A DNA stretch of 64,000 nt. It comes from Epiperipatus broadwayi. Lineage: Eukaryota; Onychophora; Udeonychophora; Euonychophora; Peripatidae. The stretch covers positions 8,077,194-8,141,193 of the forward strand of contig JAQFVV010012420.1 of NCBI GenBank assembly GCA_028023455.1. Reading direction: 5' to 3'. The notes beneath the pieces were generated by a model. The model was not told the origin of the DNA. It did not search any database and saw only the letters and a program-made list of their open reading frames with translations. The position numbers were made by a program, and so were the translations under genes. Shown here in pieces: positions 26,201 to 39,784 of this stretch; position 1 is the stretch's first letter, and every line of letters starts with the position of its first letter.

Positions 26201-27955
26201 TATATGCCCCTGTTTTGTCTCTTGTCCCAGTGGCCTGACATTCTTTTGGGGCAATTAATTGTCCTGGTTTTGTTAATCACTCATTTTTATTTTTACTTTT
26301 ATTTTTAACCTTATATTTAATTTTTAAATTAATATATATATATATTCAGTTAATATTTTATAATTAATTTTTTGGTTAGTTAATCAGTAATTTTCCCAAA
26401 ATGGAAGTGGCTCCCCATTATTTTGATACATTTGTAATAAGTGATTTCAATTTGTGATTTTGTTTTGATAGATAATGTATGAATTTAAACAATTGTCTTT
26501 TGCTTTTGTTTATATTACAAAATGGGTATATTGTTAGTAATCTAAATGTGTTTATATGTTTTGTGATTTTTTTATATCATACTGAAATATATAATAATCT
26601 GCAGTTAAGGGTTGTTGTTTTTTTTTTTGTCATTTGTTCCAATTAGACCCTGTGGAACACTAATTGAGTAGTGAATATGCACATCACAAAAAAATTAACC
26701 TGCAGCAAAAAAAAAAAAATCACATGTTAATATATCCTTAATTTAGTTTATTCCCAAATTTTATATCAATTTAAGTTCATCTTCCAGCTTAGTTTTTTAT
26801 GTAAAGAAATTAAATCCAGACATTATTGTTTCTTATCAGTGTTTAAAATAAATATTAAAAAAAAAAAAAAAACCTAATTGTTACTTAAATATGTTACTAT
26901 ATATATTATCTTAGTTATTTATGATATGAGTGTTTTGTTTTTGTTTTTATTATCATAGTTTAATATTTTAAAACAAAATTTTTAGTTTTAAACACTTTTT
27001 CTACACTTGTCATTATTGCAGTTACTATTTTGATTCTGTTTTTTATATAAGGTTGTGTCCTTTGTGTAAAAGATATGCAGCAAAACTATGTGTTAGTTTA
27101 ATCCATTGGATTGTTATTCCATCTATTCTATAATCGTTCCAGATTCCAGTACAGTATATTGTTGTGCATTAATCAAAATTACCTCAAATTCATAACTCAA
27201 CTAGCCAAGAAAATAAACTCTAAAACACTACCAATGGTTTCACTGCTACAAGCAGTCTTCTCTTATATAATGAACTACAAAATAACAACATATTTAATTG
27301 ATACACTGATGAAGCAGCCATATTGAATATTTAAAAAATTATGTTAAGCCACAAATTTTATCATAATATATGTTTGTATTACTAAAAAATGACATAATAT
27401 ATATTATTTTAAAAATCAAACACCAAAGAATGTAATTAAGCTGAAAAAAATATAGTCATTGATATTCAAAGTAATAAAAAAAAGAATAAAAGTTAATATT
27501 TCTAATAATTATTTTCATATTCTTTCATAAATTTTAATTATCATGCATACAACTTAAAATTATATTTTTGTTAGTAGGTTAGTTGGATTCATCATAAAAT
27601 TTCTAAAAAATTAGTATATAATAACACCTAAGGTAATCCATCACTTGAAAACTTCATTTAATAAAGACATTAGTATCTTTCATTTTGCTCAGTAGTCCTT
27701 CAAAATGTATTTTCATACAGGGATTTGCAATGTATATGTCATCCCTAATAACATCCCTTATAACAAGTAGTTAATATTGATCAATAATTAGTATAATTTA
27801 AATATTATAATAAAGAACTTCAATACAACTTGTAATTTATTAAAAAGTACTACTAAAATAGTCACTATATACAAAGTAAAATAATAAAATAAAATAAAAA
27901 GTGAATGAAAAAACTAAATTCATTATAGAGTTAAGATTAAGGTCCATAAGTTAGT
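23246..27955. other. intron, nothing recognised
   Basis: About 4.7 kb of AT-rich intron with (TA)n runs, poly-A and poly-T. A less AT-rich patch lies at 26170-26280 and another at 25730-25880. Overlapping frames at 25728-25984 contradict each other and show no known motif. Confidence 0.5.
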
Positions 27956-28388
27956 AGTTTATATATATATATACTGTCAAAATCTTTACTTTTAGGATTC
28001 GCGTATTTTTATTATTATTAAAATGCAGCCAAGATATTATAGAAAAATCTAAATCAGTTTATAATCTTTTCAAAATATGTTTATCTTTATCTCATGTCAT
28101 CTAATTCAAATACTGAACTCCAACCTCCTTTCTACATCATATTAAAAAATGCAGATAATTTGTGATATAAATGTAAACAATCATGAGCTTTTTTTTTTTT
28201 TTTTCAATAATAATTTTTTCATATATTTTTAATCAAAAATATATATATATGAATAAAATAATAATTAAAAAATATGCAGCTTTGAAATTTATATTGCAAT
28301 AGTATATATAATCGACACAAGTTTATGTACTGTCAAAATTGTTACTTTTAGCATTTACGTATTTTTATTATTATTAAAATGCAGACAC

Positions 28389-29088
28389 AAACCGTCCTTA
28401 GGGATCAACAGTCACAAAATCACTTCCTTATTTAAATTCCTTAAATTAGAACCCAAATTTCTTACCTTCTTAATTAAGGTAAATCAAAATGCCATGCATA
28501 CTAATCACTTTTTACACTTCAAGAGATATCTAAATAATATTGATCCAATATGCCCGCTCTGCAAGACTCAAGAGGATACTTTTGACCATATTATTAAATC
28601 GTGCCCTCGGCTGGTAGGCATTAGATTGCTAATATCGCAAAGTTCGAGCATTGACTTTTACAAAATTCTATCATTGAAAGACTCCTTACAAAGTAGACAA
28701 TTTCCTTTCATTAGACTTTCATTGTTTTTAGTTCATATAATCTGGAGTGTCCGTTGCAAACTAATCTTCACCCTCCCACCTCCAAATCAGGATGTCATAT
28801 TTATCGATCACCTTAATAAGTTAAAAAGTAAAGACCTTATCCTGTCTTCAAAATTCCTCTATAATGAGACATGGAATCTCTTTCAAATACCAAAAATCAC
28901 CTAAGACATAAACAATCACACACAAAATTTGATATTAGCATTTCCATTAGAGATTCTCCAGGGATTAAACTTTAGATCCATCACAGATTCTCAATTAGGA
29001 TGTTAGAACTTCTTACCAAGAAAGACAATGTATTCACATATTCTTAAATAATCAATTATCTTTCATCAATAAAGTTATTTCTGAAACT
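28389..29088 (+). mobile_element. 5'-truncated LINE insertion with 13-bp target duplication
   Basis: The insertion sits in the second copy of the 356-bp duplication, so its ends are defined by comparison with the first copy. It is flanked by AAAATGCAGACAC (28376-28388) and AAAACGCAGACAC (29089-29101), a 12-of-13 target-site duplication. It carries the 3' end of a LINE ORF and about 180 bases of 3' untranslated sequence, and has no clear poly-A tail. The 5' truncation is typical of incomplete target-primed reverse transcription. Confidence 0.85.
28400..28904 (+). pseudogene. LINE ORF2 C-terminal end with zinc-knuckle
   Basis: An open frame that reads through from about 28400 to the stop at 28902-28904; the first Met is at 28494. 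It reads NAMHTNHFLHFKRYLNNI, then CPLCKTQEDTFDHIIKSCP. The C-x2-C-x8-H-x4-C pattern after a HTNHFLHF-like segment is the cysteine/histidine motif at the very end of reverse transcriptase ORFs of several LINE groups (I, R1, Jockey relatives). No reverse transcriptase or RNase H core remains because the insertion is truncated just upstream. The last 80 residues have no known function. The frame is uninterrupted, so the insertion is fairly young. Confidence 0.75.
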
Positions 29089-29300
29089 AAAACGCAGACA
29101 CTATATTATAGAAAAATCTAAATCAGGTTATAATATTTTCAAAACATGTTTATCTTTGTCTCATATTTTCTAATTCAAATGCTGGAGCCAAGTTCATATC
29201 ATACCAAAAAATGCAGGTAATCGTGATTTTTTTTTTTTTTATGTTAGTGTCGGTAATAATTTTTTCAGATATTTTTATCAAATATATATTAAAAAAATAA

Positions 29301-29660
29301 TAATTAAAAAATATAGAAAAATAAATACTTACTATTATGCCCCCCATAATATTGTCTTCAAAATACATTGGAAAAAGTAAAACTTTTTACCGATATATTT
29401 TTCAGGGTGAGATCTTTTCCAGTAACTATTAAAAAAATGAGAGAAAGACAAAAAAATTCAATTTACTTGATCACAAAAATTATCATAAAATTTTTATTTT
29501 TTATCATAGAAAAATAAAGCTGGAAAAAAAATGGAAACGATGGTATAAAAAGTACATGTGTAGACTGCATAGATTTCCGTTAATATTACATTGAAAACAG
29601 ATGTCTACATTTTGAAAATGCTTGCCGGCATTATGTAGTCATAATAATGAATAGGTTTTT
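29301..29660. other. intron, nothing recognised
   Basis: AT-rich sequence between the duplication and the foldback element. Confidence 0.5.
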
Positions 29661-29827
29661 AAACTAAACATTACCCACAATTCTATTTACTTCCCATCCA
29701 CCCATAACTGCTTCAGAATCATAAATTTTTTATTAAAAATTTATTATTCTGAAGCAGTTAATTTATTTAAAAGTTCTTTTAATATTAAGGGTGGATGGTA
29801 GGTAAGTGGAATTGTAATGCTTAGTTT
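29661..29827. repeat. foldback/MITE-like inverted repeat
   Basis: AAACTAAACATTACCCACAA and TTACTTCCCATCCACCC on the left (from 29661) pair with GGGTGGATGGTAGGTAAG and GGAATTGTAATGCTTAGTTT on the right (to 29827). Inside, TAACTGCTTCAGAAT pairs with ATTCTGAAGCAGTTA. The element is almost entirely stem, about 167 bases, with no coding capacity. Its superfamily is unknown. Confidence 0.8.
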
Positions 29828-30601
29828 AAATATATTGTTATTTTGTAGTTATTTACACTTGAGAAGTCTGCTTACAGCAGTGAAACCATTGGTAATGTTT
29901 TAGGGTTTATTTTCTTGGTTAGTCTGGTTGAGTTGTGAATTTGGAGTAATTTTGATTATTTATTGTCTAGTTTAGTTTTATGTTTTTAATGTTGTGCAAA
30001 TTCCATATTTTGAAAATATTCCTTTTTAAAAAAAAAAAATACTAGTTATGTTTTTTTTTATCTAACATTCAAAGTGCAATATTAATTTTATTTACTGAAA
30101 TAGTATTTAAAAGAGGACTTAACTTAAATGTTAATGATAAAATGTCTGGACAATTTTCATTAATTAAAGAAGCAATTGAATCAAATGAAGAATTTTTGCA
30201 AATAAGATTTTATTCATAAATATTGTTGTTGTTTTTTTAGTATGTACATGTTTCTAAAATATTAAATAATTATTCTTTTAGTTTTTGTAAAAAAGATGTA
30301 TATCAATTATATATCATTCAATTATTTATTTATTTTATTGCCTTTGCATGGTTTAGTATGACTTCCCACTTTCTGAATAAACCAGTTATTTATTTTGTTG
30401 TTAAAAATATTATGCTGATTGATTCAATGAGACAGTGAATATATATAAATTGCTCCACGACAGTAAATTTCATTTTCAATTTTTTTTTTATCTTCTAAAT
30501 TTTTTTTATATTGTGGATTGGCATGAGTAAAGATGTAATTGCTTTTTTTATTCCTCATAATCTGGGATAATGAATTTATGTTCTTGTGTATTATGTCTTA
30601 A
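29828..30601. other. intron, nothing recognised
   Basis: AT-rich sequence with no recognised gene or repeat. Confidence 0.5.
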
Positions 30602-30756
30602 GCCAGTAAACATCCCATGATCACCATTTCTTATACTTGCTTATAATTGTTGTCAAAACAGGCACAACTCTATATACGTATTGCCACTCAATGCAAGCCA
30701 GAGTAATCAATGGATGCCAGCAGGCTTGTGCATAAAATCCCTATCTAGTGCCTACT

Positions 30757-30813
30757 CATCCAATATCGCCCGACTAGTTTCTGGCTTGTGGCCTTCGTCA
30801 GTGAGGAACCTTG
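30757..30813 (-). ncRNA. type I hammerhead-like motif, stem I weakened
   Basis: Minus strand: CTGACGA (30801-30795), stem II GGC-CACAA-GCC, GAAAC (30781-30777), loop TA, GTC, then GGGCGATATTGGAT. Core and stem II are intact, but the base after GTC is G instead of T and another stem I base is changed, so proximal stem I has mismatches. Confidence 0.55.
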
Positions 30814-31020
30814 GCTATGGTTATTAAAGAACTAAAGTCACCATAATGTATAGATACTAAACTGAGTTTAGACCTATATGACTATATAAGCTAATGTGCT
30901 TGGATTAAAAATATTACAGTGTTTTCAATTTAAGTCTCATAGTTTTGTAGTTAAGTAGAGATAAAAGGTGGTCTCTGGAGGGTTATATTAGATCCTAAGA
31001 TTTAGGTACAGTGCTCTCAG

Positions 31021-31079
31021 ATCCAAGACGCCTCACTGACGAAGGCCACAAGCCAGAAACTAGTCTGAGGATATTGGAT
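31021..31079 (+). ncRNA. best-preserved type I hammerhead-like ribozyme
   Basis: ATCC 31021-31024; CCTCA 31031-31035; core CTGACGA 31036-31042; A; stem II GGC 31044-31046, loop CACAA, GCC 31052-31054; A; GAAAC 31056-31060; loop TA; GTC ending at 31065; TGAGG 31066-31070; GGAT 31076-31079. Stem I proximal pairs are all Watson-Crick here (CCTCA with TGAGG), where other copies have a G-U wobble. The distal stem (ATCC with GGAT) encloses an internal loop that could make the loop-loop contact known from fast natural hammerheads. Stem III is only C-G plus A-U with a two-base loop, as in minimal type I hammerheads. The A facing A beside the core (31043, 31055) is non-canonical. Confidence 0.72.
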
Positions 31080-31185
31080 GAGTAGGCATTAGATGGAGAT
31101 TTTATGCACAAGCCTTCTGGCATGCATTGATTACTCTGGCTTGCATTGAGTGGCAATACATATAGAGAGTTTTGCCTATATTAAT

Positions 31186-32439
<1,254 letters not shown>

Positions 32440-34250
32440 GTACTCTTCTTCTTCAGGTGTTGCTCTAGCATGGGAATTGAAACTCAACTTTTAGTTTCAT
32501 GGTTATTCTTAAAAATTGTATATACTTATCTATGCTGGTCCTCGTGACTTCTCCATTTTTTTTTTAAGGGCATGGTGAATAGAATGGGTGGCATGGTATT
32601 ATTTGCCATTGTTATGCGAACAACTTTTTTTATTTTTTTTTTTGTATTTATCCTTTTCTGTCCAATATTATTATCTTGTTCCAATCCAACATACATTCCT
32701 TGGTACATGTGGTCTGCTAATTAACATTCATTCATTTTTTCTTTTCTAATCATCAGTTTGTGCTTTTTTGATTGTTTTTCAATGTTGACTAATTTTACTA
32801 ATATGCATTCTTTCACATTTACATAGTATTTCACAGACGCAATTTCAAGTTTAGGTTTTGTAAAAATTAGATATTTTTTTAGTGTATTATGGGCTTTGGA
32901 AAATTGTTCTGGTGTTATATTGACTGTAGATTTTCATTAGTTTGTCTCTTATTCCTGATAGATGTAGATACACTACAATACCATTAAGTGTTTTTTTTTT
33001 CAGTGTGTTTTTTTGTTGTTGTTGTCTACTTAAGGTTTTTTTAATGACAACTGATGGATATCCATTCTTTATGAGAAATTTTTGTTTCATATAGATCTTT
33101 TCCAAATCAGTGGTTTCTGAACTAATCTTTTTGTTGTGTTCCATAGTAGTGGTATAATGCCATATTTTGTGTTTCTGTCATGATTAGATATATTTGCTAA
33201 ATATTTTTCTGTGTTTGTGTGTTTTTTGTAAACTAATTTTGATTTAGCCTTGCAGGAGTCTTGTCACAAAAACATTTCAGAATGACAATTTTTGTTATTG
33301 TGATTCTTTTGTGAATTTAAATTGAAGATATGTTATTGATGCATCTTGTGACCATATAATAAATGAATCATAGCGAAACCTAAATTTAGGTGAATATGGA
33401 GTAATATTTATGGCTATGATTTCAAGTTCTTCTGTGTAAATGTTGCTAATCAAAGATGACTCATGATAAGTCCATAGCCATTCTTTGATTTTGTAGAATT
33501 CCATGTTGTAGAGAAAGTATTGTCATGCAGAATATTAATAGTTTTATTATATTATCATTTAGGAAGAGTGGTTTTGTCTTATAAGCTATTATCATTATTT
33601 AATCTTTTTCTTACACTAGATAATACTTTATCAGTGGGTTGATTTATGAATAAAACTTTCCATTTAGACTACAAATATGCCAGTTTTTTCAATTTTCATG
33701 TTTTTGATTAATAATATAAAGTTCTTAGAATTCCTGACAAAAGACTGTGTTTTGTATGCCAAATGATTAAGAATCTTCAAATGAATTCTTGACAAGTTTT
33801 GACAAGGTGAAGTTCTAGAACTAACAAATAGTTCTTAATACAATGTGGTCTTTCTGGAATTTGGGTAGACTGTAAATATGAAGTATTTTGTTGAAATATA
33901 TTGAATTTGCTTTTTTTCTGAATCTGTGAAATACCTATAATGCTTTCTGAGTAATGTTTGAAACTTTGTTCTGTTCAATTTGTTTGTATTGGTCTGCTGT
34001 GAGGAGTTGTCATATTTTATTATTGTAATCAGTTGTATCCATTACAACCATAGCATTGCCTTTGTTAACAGGGAAAATGATTATGTATTTGTCTAGTTTG
34101 AGTGATTTAATAGTATTTTTCTCATTATAGGAAATGTTTGATTTTAGTTTTTGATGTCTTTCAAGTGTGTTTTTATTCGCCATTATAATTCTGCTGCTTT
34201 TTCTAGAGGCAGTTTTTGACTTCTAAATCTAACTGGGCATACCAAACATC
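32440..34250 (-). mobile_element. Penelope-like element, decayed, minus copy
   Basis: On the minus strand the reading begins near 34175 and gives IIFPVNKGNAMVVMDTTDYN at 34080-34021, the KGNA/VVMD signature at the start of Penelope-like reverse transcriptases. SSLISNIYTEELE lies at about 33440, FRYDSFIIW at about 33370 (where the YxDD catalytic box should be; one Asp is lost), and LIKNGYP with YLHLSGIRDKL at 33080-32930. A GIY-YIG-like piece with MYVG lies at about 32700, and the end AGCAACACCTGAAGAAGAAG at about 32460. Frames shift repeatedly, so it is dead. Confidence 0.8.
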
Positions 34251-34349
34251 ATAGGGTACCAAACAACCTATCAGCTTCATTAGTTAAAAATCTTAGTTGC
34301 CATGATGTGATCTAATCTTCTTTTATTAAATATAGTAGCAGCAACTGAA

Positions 34350-36015
34350 GGAATCACATAAACATTGATTCTAGATGAAGTAATACAAAAAACAATACTT
34401 GAGTGGCATCAAAAACTGAAATCAAACATTTTTTATGTTGAGAGAAAAGCTGTTAAATCTCTCAAACTAGACAAATCTATAATCATTTACCCTGTTGGCA
34501 AAGGTAATGCTACAACTGTAATGGATACAACTGCTTATAACAAAATACAAGAAATCCTCTCAGAAGGCCAATACAAAAAAGTGGCAAAAAAATCCAATAC
34601 TGACTGCAAAAATAATGTTACAAGTGTTACAAAATAAATTAGCATCATATTTCAGCATAATTTCTCATCTTTATTATCTATCTAAAATTCATAAGAACCA
34701 CATTCCATTAAGACCTATTATTAATTGTAGACGTTTATCTTACCAAAGCTTAAGTTTCTTAATCCTTTGTCAGGGTTTCTAAGCATTTTTATGAAAAATT
34801 GAAGGAACTGACATATTTATAGCCTTTGATATGAAAAGTTTATTCACAAGTGTCTTATGATAAAGCATTGTCTATAATGATAATAACTTGCATTCAGAAT
34901 AACTTTTTTTATAGATAGTATAATGGAACTATTAACATTCTGCATAGTAACAACATGCTTTTAATATAACACTGAATTCTTCCAACTAAATCAAGAGATG
35001 ACTATGGGCTCACCACTTCCATCAAAAATTAGCAACATTTATGTTGAAACACTTGAAACCACAGTCATAAATATTATCCTATAGCCATATAAAGTATGGC
35101 TTCATTATGATGATATATTTTTTGTATGGACACACATTCGTAATATATTCTTTTTAATTAAAATCACAATAGAATCAAAATAAGATCAAAAATTACCAGT
35201 CTTAGATGTCTTATGACATGACTCCCTAATGGGAAAATGAAAACAACAGTATACAGAACAACACACACAATACTTGCCTATGCATCCAATTATGACAGCA
35301 ACATAAACACTGAGCAAAAGAGGTTTATTCAGTGATTTGGAAAAAGAAAGGAATCTGTATAGAACAAACCTTAAATAGATAACAAAAAGGAAAGAAAACA
35401 ATTATTGTTACTGTAGTGTATCCATATATACCAATGGTAGCAGATATACTAAAGAAAATGTATAACCAGTACATCAGAACAGCTTTCAAAGCCATAGCAT
35501 CCTAATCTCTATCAAACTTAAACTTGAAATGCTGAAAAAAAAACTGAAATAACATGTGAATATGAAAGGTTATATATATATTGGTGAAACCAATTATCCC
35601 ATTGAAAAAGTGATTAAAAGAGCACAAACTGATGATTAGAAAAGAAGAAAAGTATTTAAAATAATACTATTGAACATATGTTCAAATGGGAAACTACAAA
35701 AATATTGGACAGAAAGAAAACAGTATAAAGAAGAAAATTCGATGAAACTGCTCACATGACAATGATAAATAACCCAATAGTCAACCTAATGTGAAAATTT
35801 ATAACATTAAAGCCACTCATCAATAGAATTCTCATAGATAAATATATGAATTTCTGCTGACTGTTGCCTTTGACAGAATAGGGTATTTGATTTTAAAATG
35901 CCATTTTAAATTCAAGTTATGAATTTAAAAATCCAGATTTGATTCTCATACTAATACTTTCACTAGTCAATCTAGCAATACCGGAAGCAGTGAAGAGAAT
36001 ATTTTTCTAAATGTG
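34350..36015 (+). mobile_element. Penelope-like element, decayed, plus copy
   Basis: Mirror image of the minus copy. Open frame 34365-34637 contains KSLKLDKSIIIYPVGKGNAT and TVMDTTAYN. Then follow YLSKIHKNHIPLRPIIN (about 34675-34730), AFDMKSLFTS (about 34826), WLHYDDIFFVW at about 35095-35130 (intact catalytic YDD) and, near 35565-35620, a GIY-YIG-like RLYIYIGETNYPIEK. GIY-YIG endonucleases are diagnostic of the endonuclease-bearing Penelope class, which uses them for target cleavage. The 3' end TAGCAATACCGGAAGCAGTG near 35965-35985 matches the outer end of the minus copy. Several stops and shifts follow 34637, so it is inactive. Confidence 0.8.
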
Positions 36016-39000
36016 TTGTATTACTAACACGTGTGCTATTACTAACAGATGAACGTACTTAAAAAGTTTAAATAAAGTTTAGTTATTTAACAATTGATAT
36101 TAGATAATGGAAATAATCCATTGTATAATTCTAAAATATCATTAATGCAAACTTTTAGATAAATACAAATTTAAATTTTGTTTTCTGAATAAAATAAAGA
36201 CTAGTGAAATATAAATCATAATTCATCATCTATATTAAAGTCTCCTTAAAGGTTTTTTTGAAAGATAGTAAGATTTGGTACAATAATTATTTATATTACC
36301 AAATTTTTAAAGTAAATTTTCAAAAATATTTAGCCTTATCATAAAAATGTGTTATTTGTGCTACAAAATAGTAATAAATTAGTAAATATGTTGATAACTA
36401 TTAAAATACACGAAATCTTTGACTAGAATAACTATTTTTGTAAGGAAAATTGAAATAAAATTTTATTGACAGAATTTTTTAATAAAGTCTTGGGCCAAGC
36501 AATCTCTATTGAAACAAAATTTAGCTAATTTTAGTCTTAAATAAATGTATCTTTTAAATTAATACTTTCAAAAGTATGGAATAAATCAATTTTAAAAATT
36601 ATTGTCCTAAAAAAAAGTCAACATAAGCCAATGACGTTTATTATTAATAAAATAGCAGCCATCTTAATACAAGAATGACCATTAGTATGATTCACTATAA
36701 GTTTATTTCTTTATGCTTACTTCACTTTCTTTTATTTTTTGTAAAGCTTCTACAGGTAGTTTATTGAATTGGGAACTGGCATGATTGTGGACCTGATAGG
36801 TGCCTTAGGATTTTGCTAATTATTTATTTATTGAATTATAATTTGGAATGAACTATCACGAATATGGTCTTCATGCCATGCTTACACATTGTCTATATTC
36901 CCTCATTATATGATTAATGTGCCTTATTACTTAAATTAACCTCAAGTTCATATTTTGAAAATATATTCATATGGAATTATATTGAATTTTTTTGTATTTG
37001 CTTGGAGGTACAATTTTCATAATAATGGCAGTTTTCATGATGTAAACATAAAATACTATGTGTTACCAAAAGTTAATGTAATATGAAAAACAGTAAAACT
37101 GAGAAAATGGAATCATTATTAAAAAAAAAAAAAACTTTTTTAAAATAAATTTTACAATCATTGATAATTAAAAATTGAAATACTTAAATATTTTGTTTTT
37201 TAATACAGCACCCATGTGTTCTCAAATGTTAGATGACAGGAATATTTTTTTCCTTAACAAAATAATTTTAAAAAAATATTAAACTATAATTTTCTCTCAA
37301 GTATTTATTATAAAAAATAATAATAAATTATAATTTTAAAAATAAATATACATGTTTACTTAATGAATATATATATATATTCATCCTTACATATGTATGG
37401 CTAATTATTTGCATTGAGTGTCGACCAATGTCAATTTTTTTTAAAGATAATAGTAATAAAGTAAGAATTTTATCTGCTGAAAAATAATTTAAAAATAATT
37501 TATTGGAATGAATATTAATTTTTATATATTAAAAGGCAAAATTTAGAAAAATTAAAATATCATAATTGCAACTATTAATTGTTTACATGAATATCATTGA
37601 AAAGTTATTTTAAATGATGCGTCAAATGTGTGTATGATCTATATCATTTTCCCACTTTTGAATTAAAAATAAAGGAACTTTAAATATTTTAATATGTAAT
37701 TTAAAAAAAAATTAAGATTTTCTTCATAATTAATAATTATGGACATCAAACATTTAACCCTACATTGTTATATAATAAGTTAAAAATATAAACAAATGAG
37801 CCAAAAGTATTACTATGAGTATGGTTTGAGAAAACTTCAACAATATAAAATTCATTTTAAAAAAATCTATCATGAATGTCTGCTCAGAATTTAAATAGCA
37901 TGAAAATGTTATACAACAAAATATTCTAGTAGTATGATCAGTCACATTACAGAATAGTGGATTAATTTTTTTCCCTATCTAGATATTTCTTCTTTTTTTT
38001 TTTTTTGGATTCGTATGAATCATAAAGGAATAGAAAAAACATGTTTGAACCAAGGTATAGCTATATATCTTGGCATTGAAAGCATGGTATTTTCTCATAC
38101 TTAATATTTGATCAGATTTATAATTAATTAAAATTTTACCAAGACTCTTGTTAAAACTAAGATTATTAAGAAAGCATTAAAAGTTTTATTTGGCTAATTT
38201 TGAAGAAAAAATGCTGCAATCAAAGCCATGATTATAAACGTCCAAAAAAATAAGACAAGGATCTGGAGTGTTGATAAAAAATTTGAACCATTTGACGCAT
38301 TAAATTTAAACTAATAAAATGGCCGCATTTATTAAATCTGATTGAGTAAAAATAATATAATAGGATTAAATTGTACTGATACTAATAACATTAGAGCTCA
38401 TTATTGGCAATTTAAATCTTAAACTAAAATCATTGTATGTAGTCTAATTATTTATATTTCAATTAAATTACTTCTTTCCTTAATTTGAATATAAAAAAAA
38501 AATTAATAGTGAAGGTATACTATTCTGGAAAGATTATAAATTTAGTTAGTAAAAAAAATTTTTTTAGATATTTATACTTCAGTTGCAGTTAATGAATGAA
38601 ATTCATTCATGGATAAGAGAATCTGTAATATATAAAAAATGGGATTTTAAAATCATTAGTAAATTAATTCTATACAAAGTCTAAAAATCATGTTTGGCAA
38701 ACAAGAGTACAAAAGAAAGAAATTAAATTATTGAATGTTTTTATGACAATTTATTATAGGTACAAAATAAAAAAATCTTACAACATTACTAAAGAATAAT
38801 CGCTTAATGTTGCCCAACCTCAAAAATATCAATATTCATTTTTAGACAGTGGATACAAAAATTTTAGAGCTTTGTGCTGATCAGGAAATACTAAATAATT
38901 AGTTTTAGTAAATAGAAACATTATTGACAAAATTAGTACTACTGACTGTCAGAATTTCTGGACAGTTGCATAAGAATTCAAATATCCAAGAAAACTAACA

Positions 39001-39784
39001 GAACAGATAAAATTATTGAATAAAAAATGTAAAATGTGTTATTATGCAAGGAAGACATGCCAAGTTTCATATAAAATTTTTAAATATTTTTTCCTTAAAT
39101 TATTTACTGTTAAAATTCTTATAATCAATGTAATTTTTCAAAATGCTCTTGGAGTTTATAGTCTCTTATACAATCCTTATATAGTATCATTACATTTGAA
39201 GGAACATAAAGGCAGATATTTCTTTCTATGGAATATAATGTTTGAATTTTGAGATGTCCCTATTATATGATTTATAAGGTTAAAAATTTAATGTTGGATT
39301 CATATATATATATATAAAACAAATATAATATTCATCTATTTTCACACGAAGTATAGATGAAATATACTACATTTATTCAGCACCAGATACAAAAATTTGC
39401 CTTCAGTTTAGATAAGTTTAAATATTTAAACCACACATAAAATTTCTCTAAAAAACTGAAATTTGATTTCTCAACTAAATGAACATTCTTTGCTAAAAAT
39501 GATCATTCTATTTTTGAGGAAGATATAGAAAATATTTAAACATATTGAAATATTACACATTCACTGATCATTTATGATTGATTTGCTTTTATGACCAATA
39601 TGAAATGTAATATACTTTTCTAATTAGAAATAAACTTAGGTTTGCTGTGGTTTTTAAATATATATATTTCATTTATCACTTTGCTTTAAAATTATTTTTT
39701 CAAAAAAGATATACATTTTCCCCAATCATTACTACTGTCAACTTTCTCAATAAAATATGTTAAAAAAATATTTATTTATTTTAA
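36016..39784. other. intron, nothing recognised
   Basis: About 3.8 kb of very AT-rich intron with (TA)n near 37368 and 39303. No frame longer than 78 codons and no recognised element. Confidence 0.5.

Larger units (their letters stand above)
27961..29300. repeat. 356-bp tandem duplication, second copy interrupted by a LINE
   Basis: TACTGTCAAAAT followed by CGTATTTTTATTATTATTAA and AATGCAG occurs at 27972 and again at 28328, a 356-bp period. The rest of the unit (TATTATAGAAAAATCTAAAT, TTTTCAAAA, GTTTATCTTT, ATTCAAATRCTG) lies at about 28035-28130 in the first copy but only at about 29102-29190 in the second. A 700-bp insertion at 28389-29088 separates the halves. The repeat itself is non-coding and of unknown type. 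Confidence 0.85.
30602..31185. mobile_element. retrozyme-like repeat: inverted pair of partial units
   Basis: Two partial copies of the 453-bp unit face each other. The minus copy (30813-30602) begins at the outer end of its hammerhead (CCAAGG) and ends in GATGTTTACTGGCTT. The plus copy (30814-31185) starts at GGCTATGGTTATTAAAGAAC, runs through its own hammerhead and ends at GTTTTGCCTATATTAA. The start point of the minus copy is the same as that of the copy at 42979, and both end in a GGCTTA-like sequence. This suggests a defined short unit of about 210 bases. Confidence 0.75.

Noticed and set aside
35626-35645. CTGATGA followed by GAAA in the plus Penelope copy
   Set aside because: There is no stem II between the two motifs and no stem I; it lies in the GIY-YIG coding part, so it is chance.
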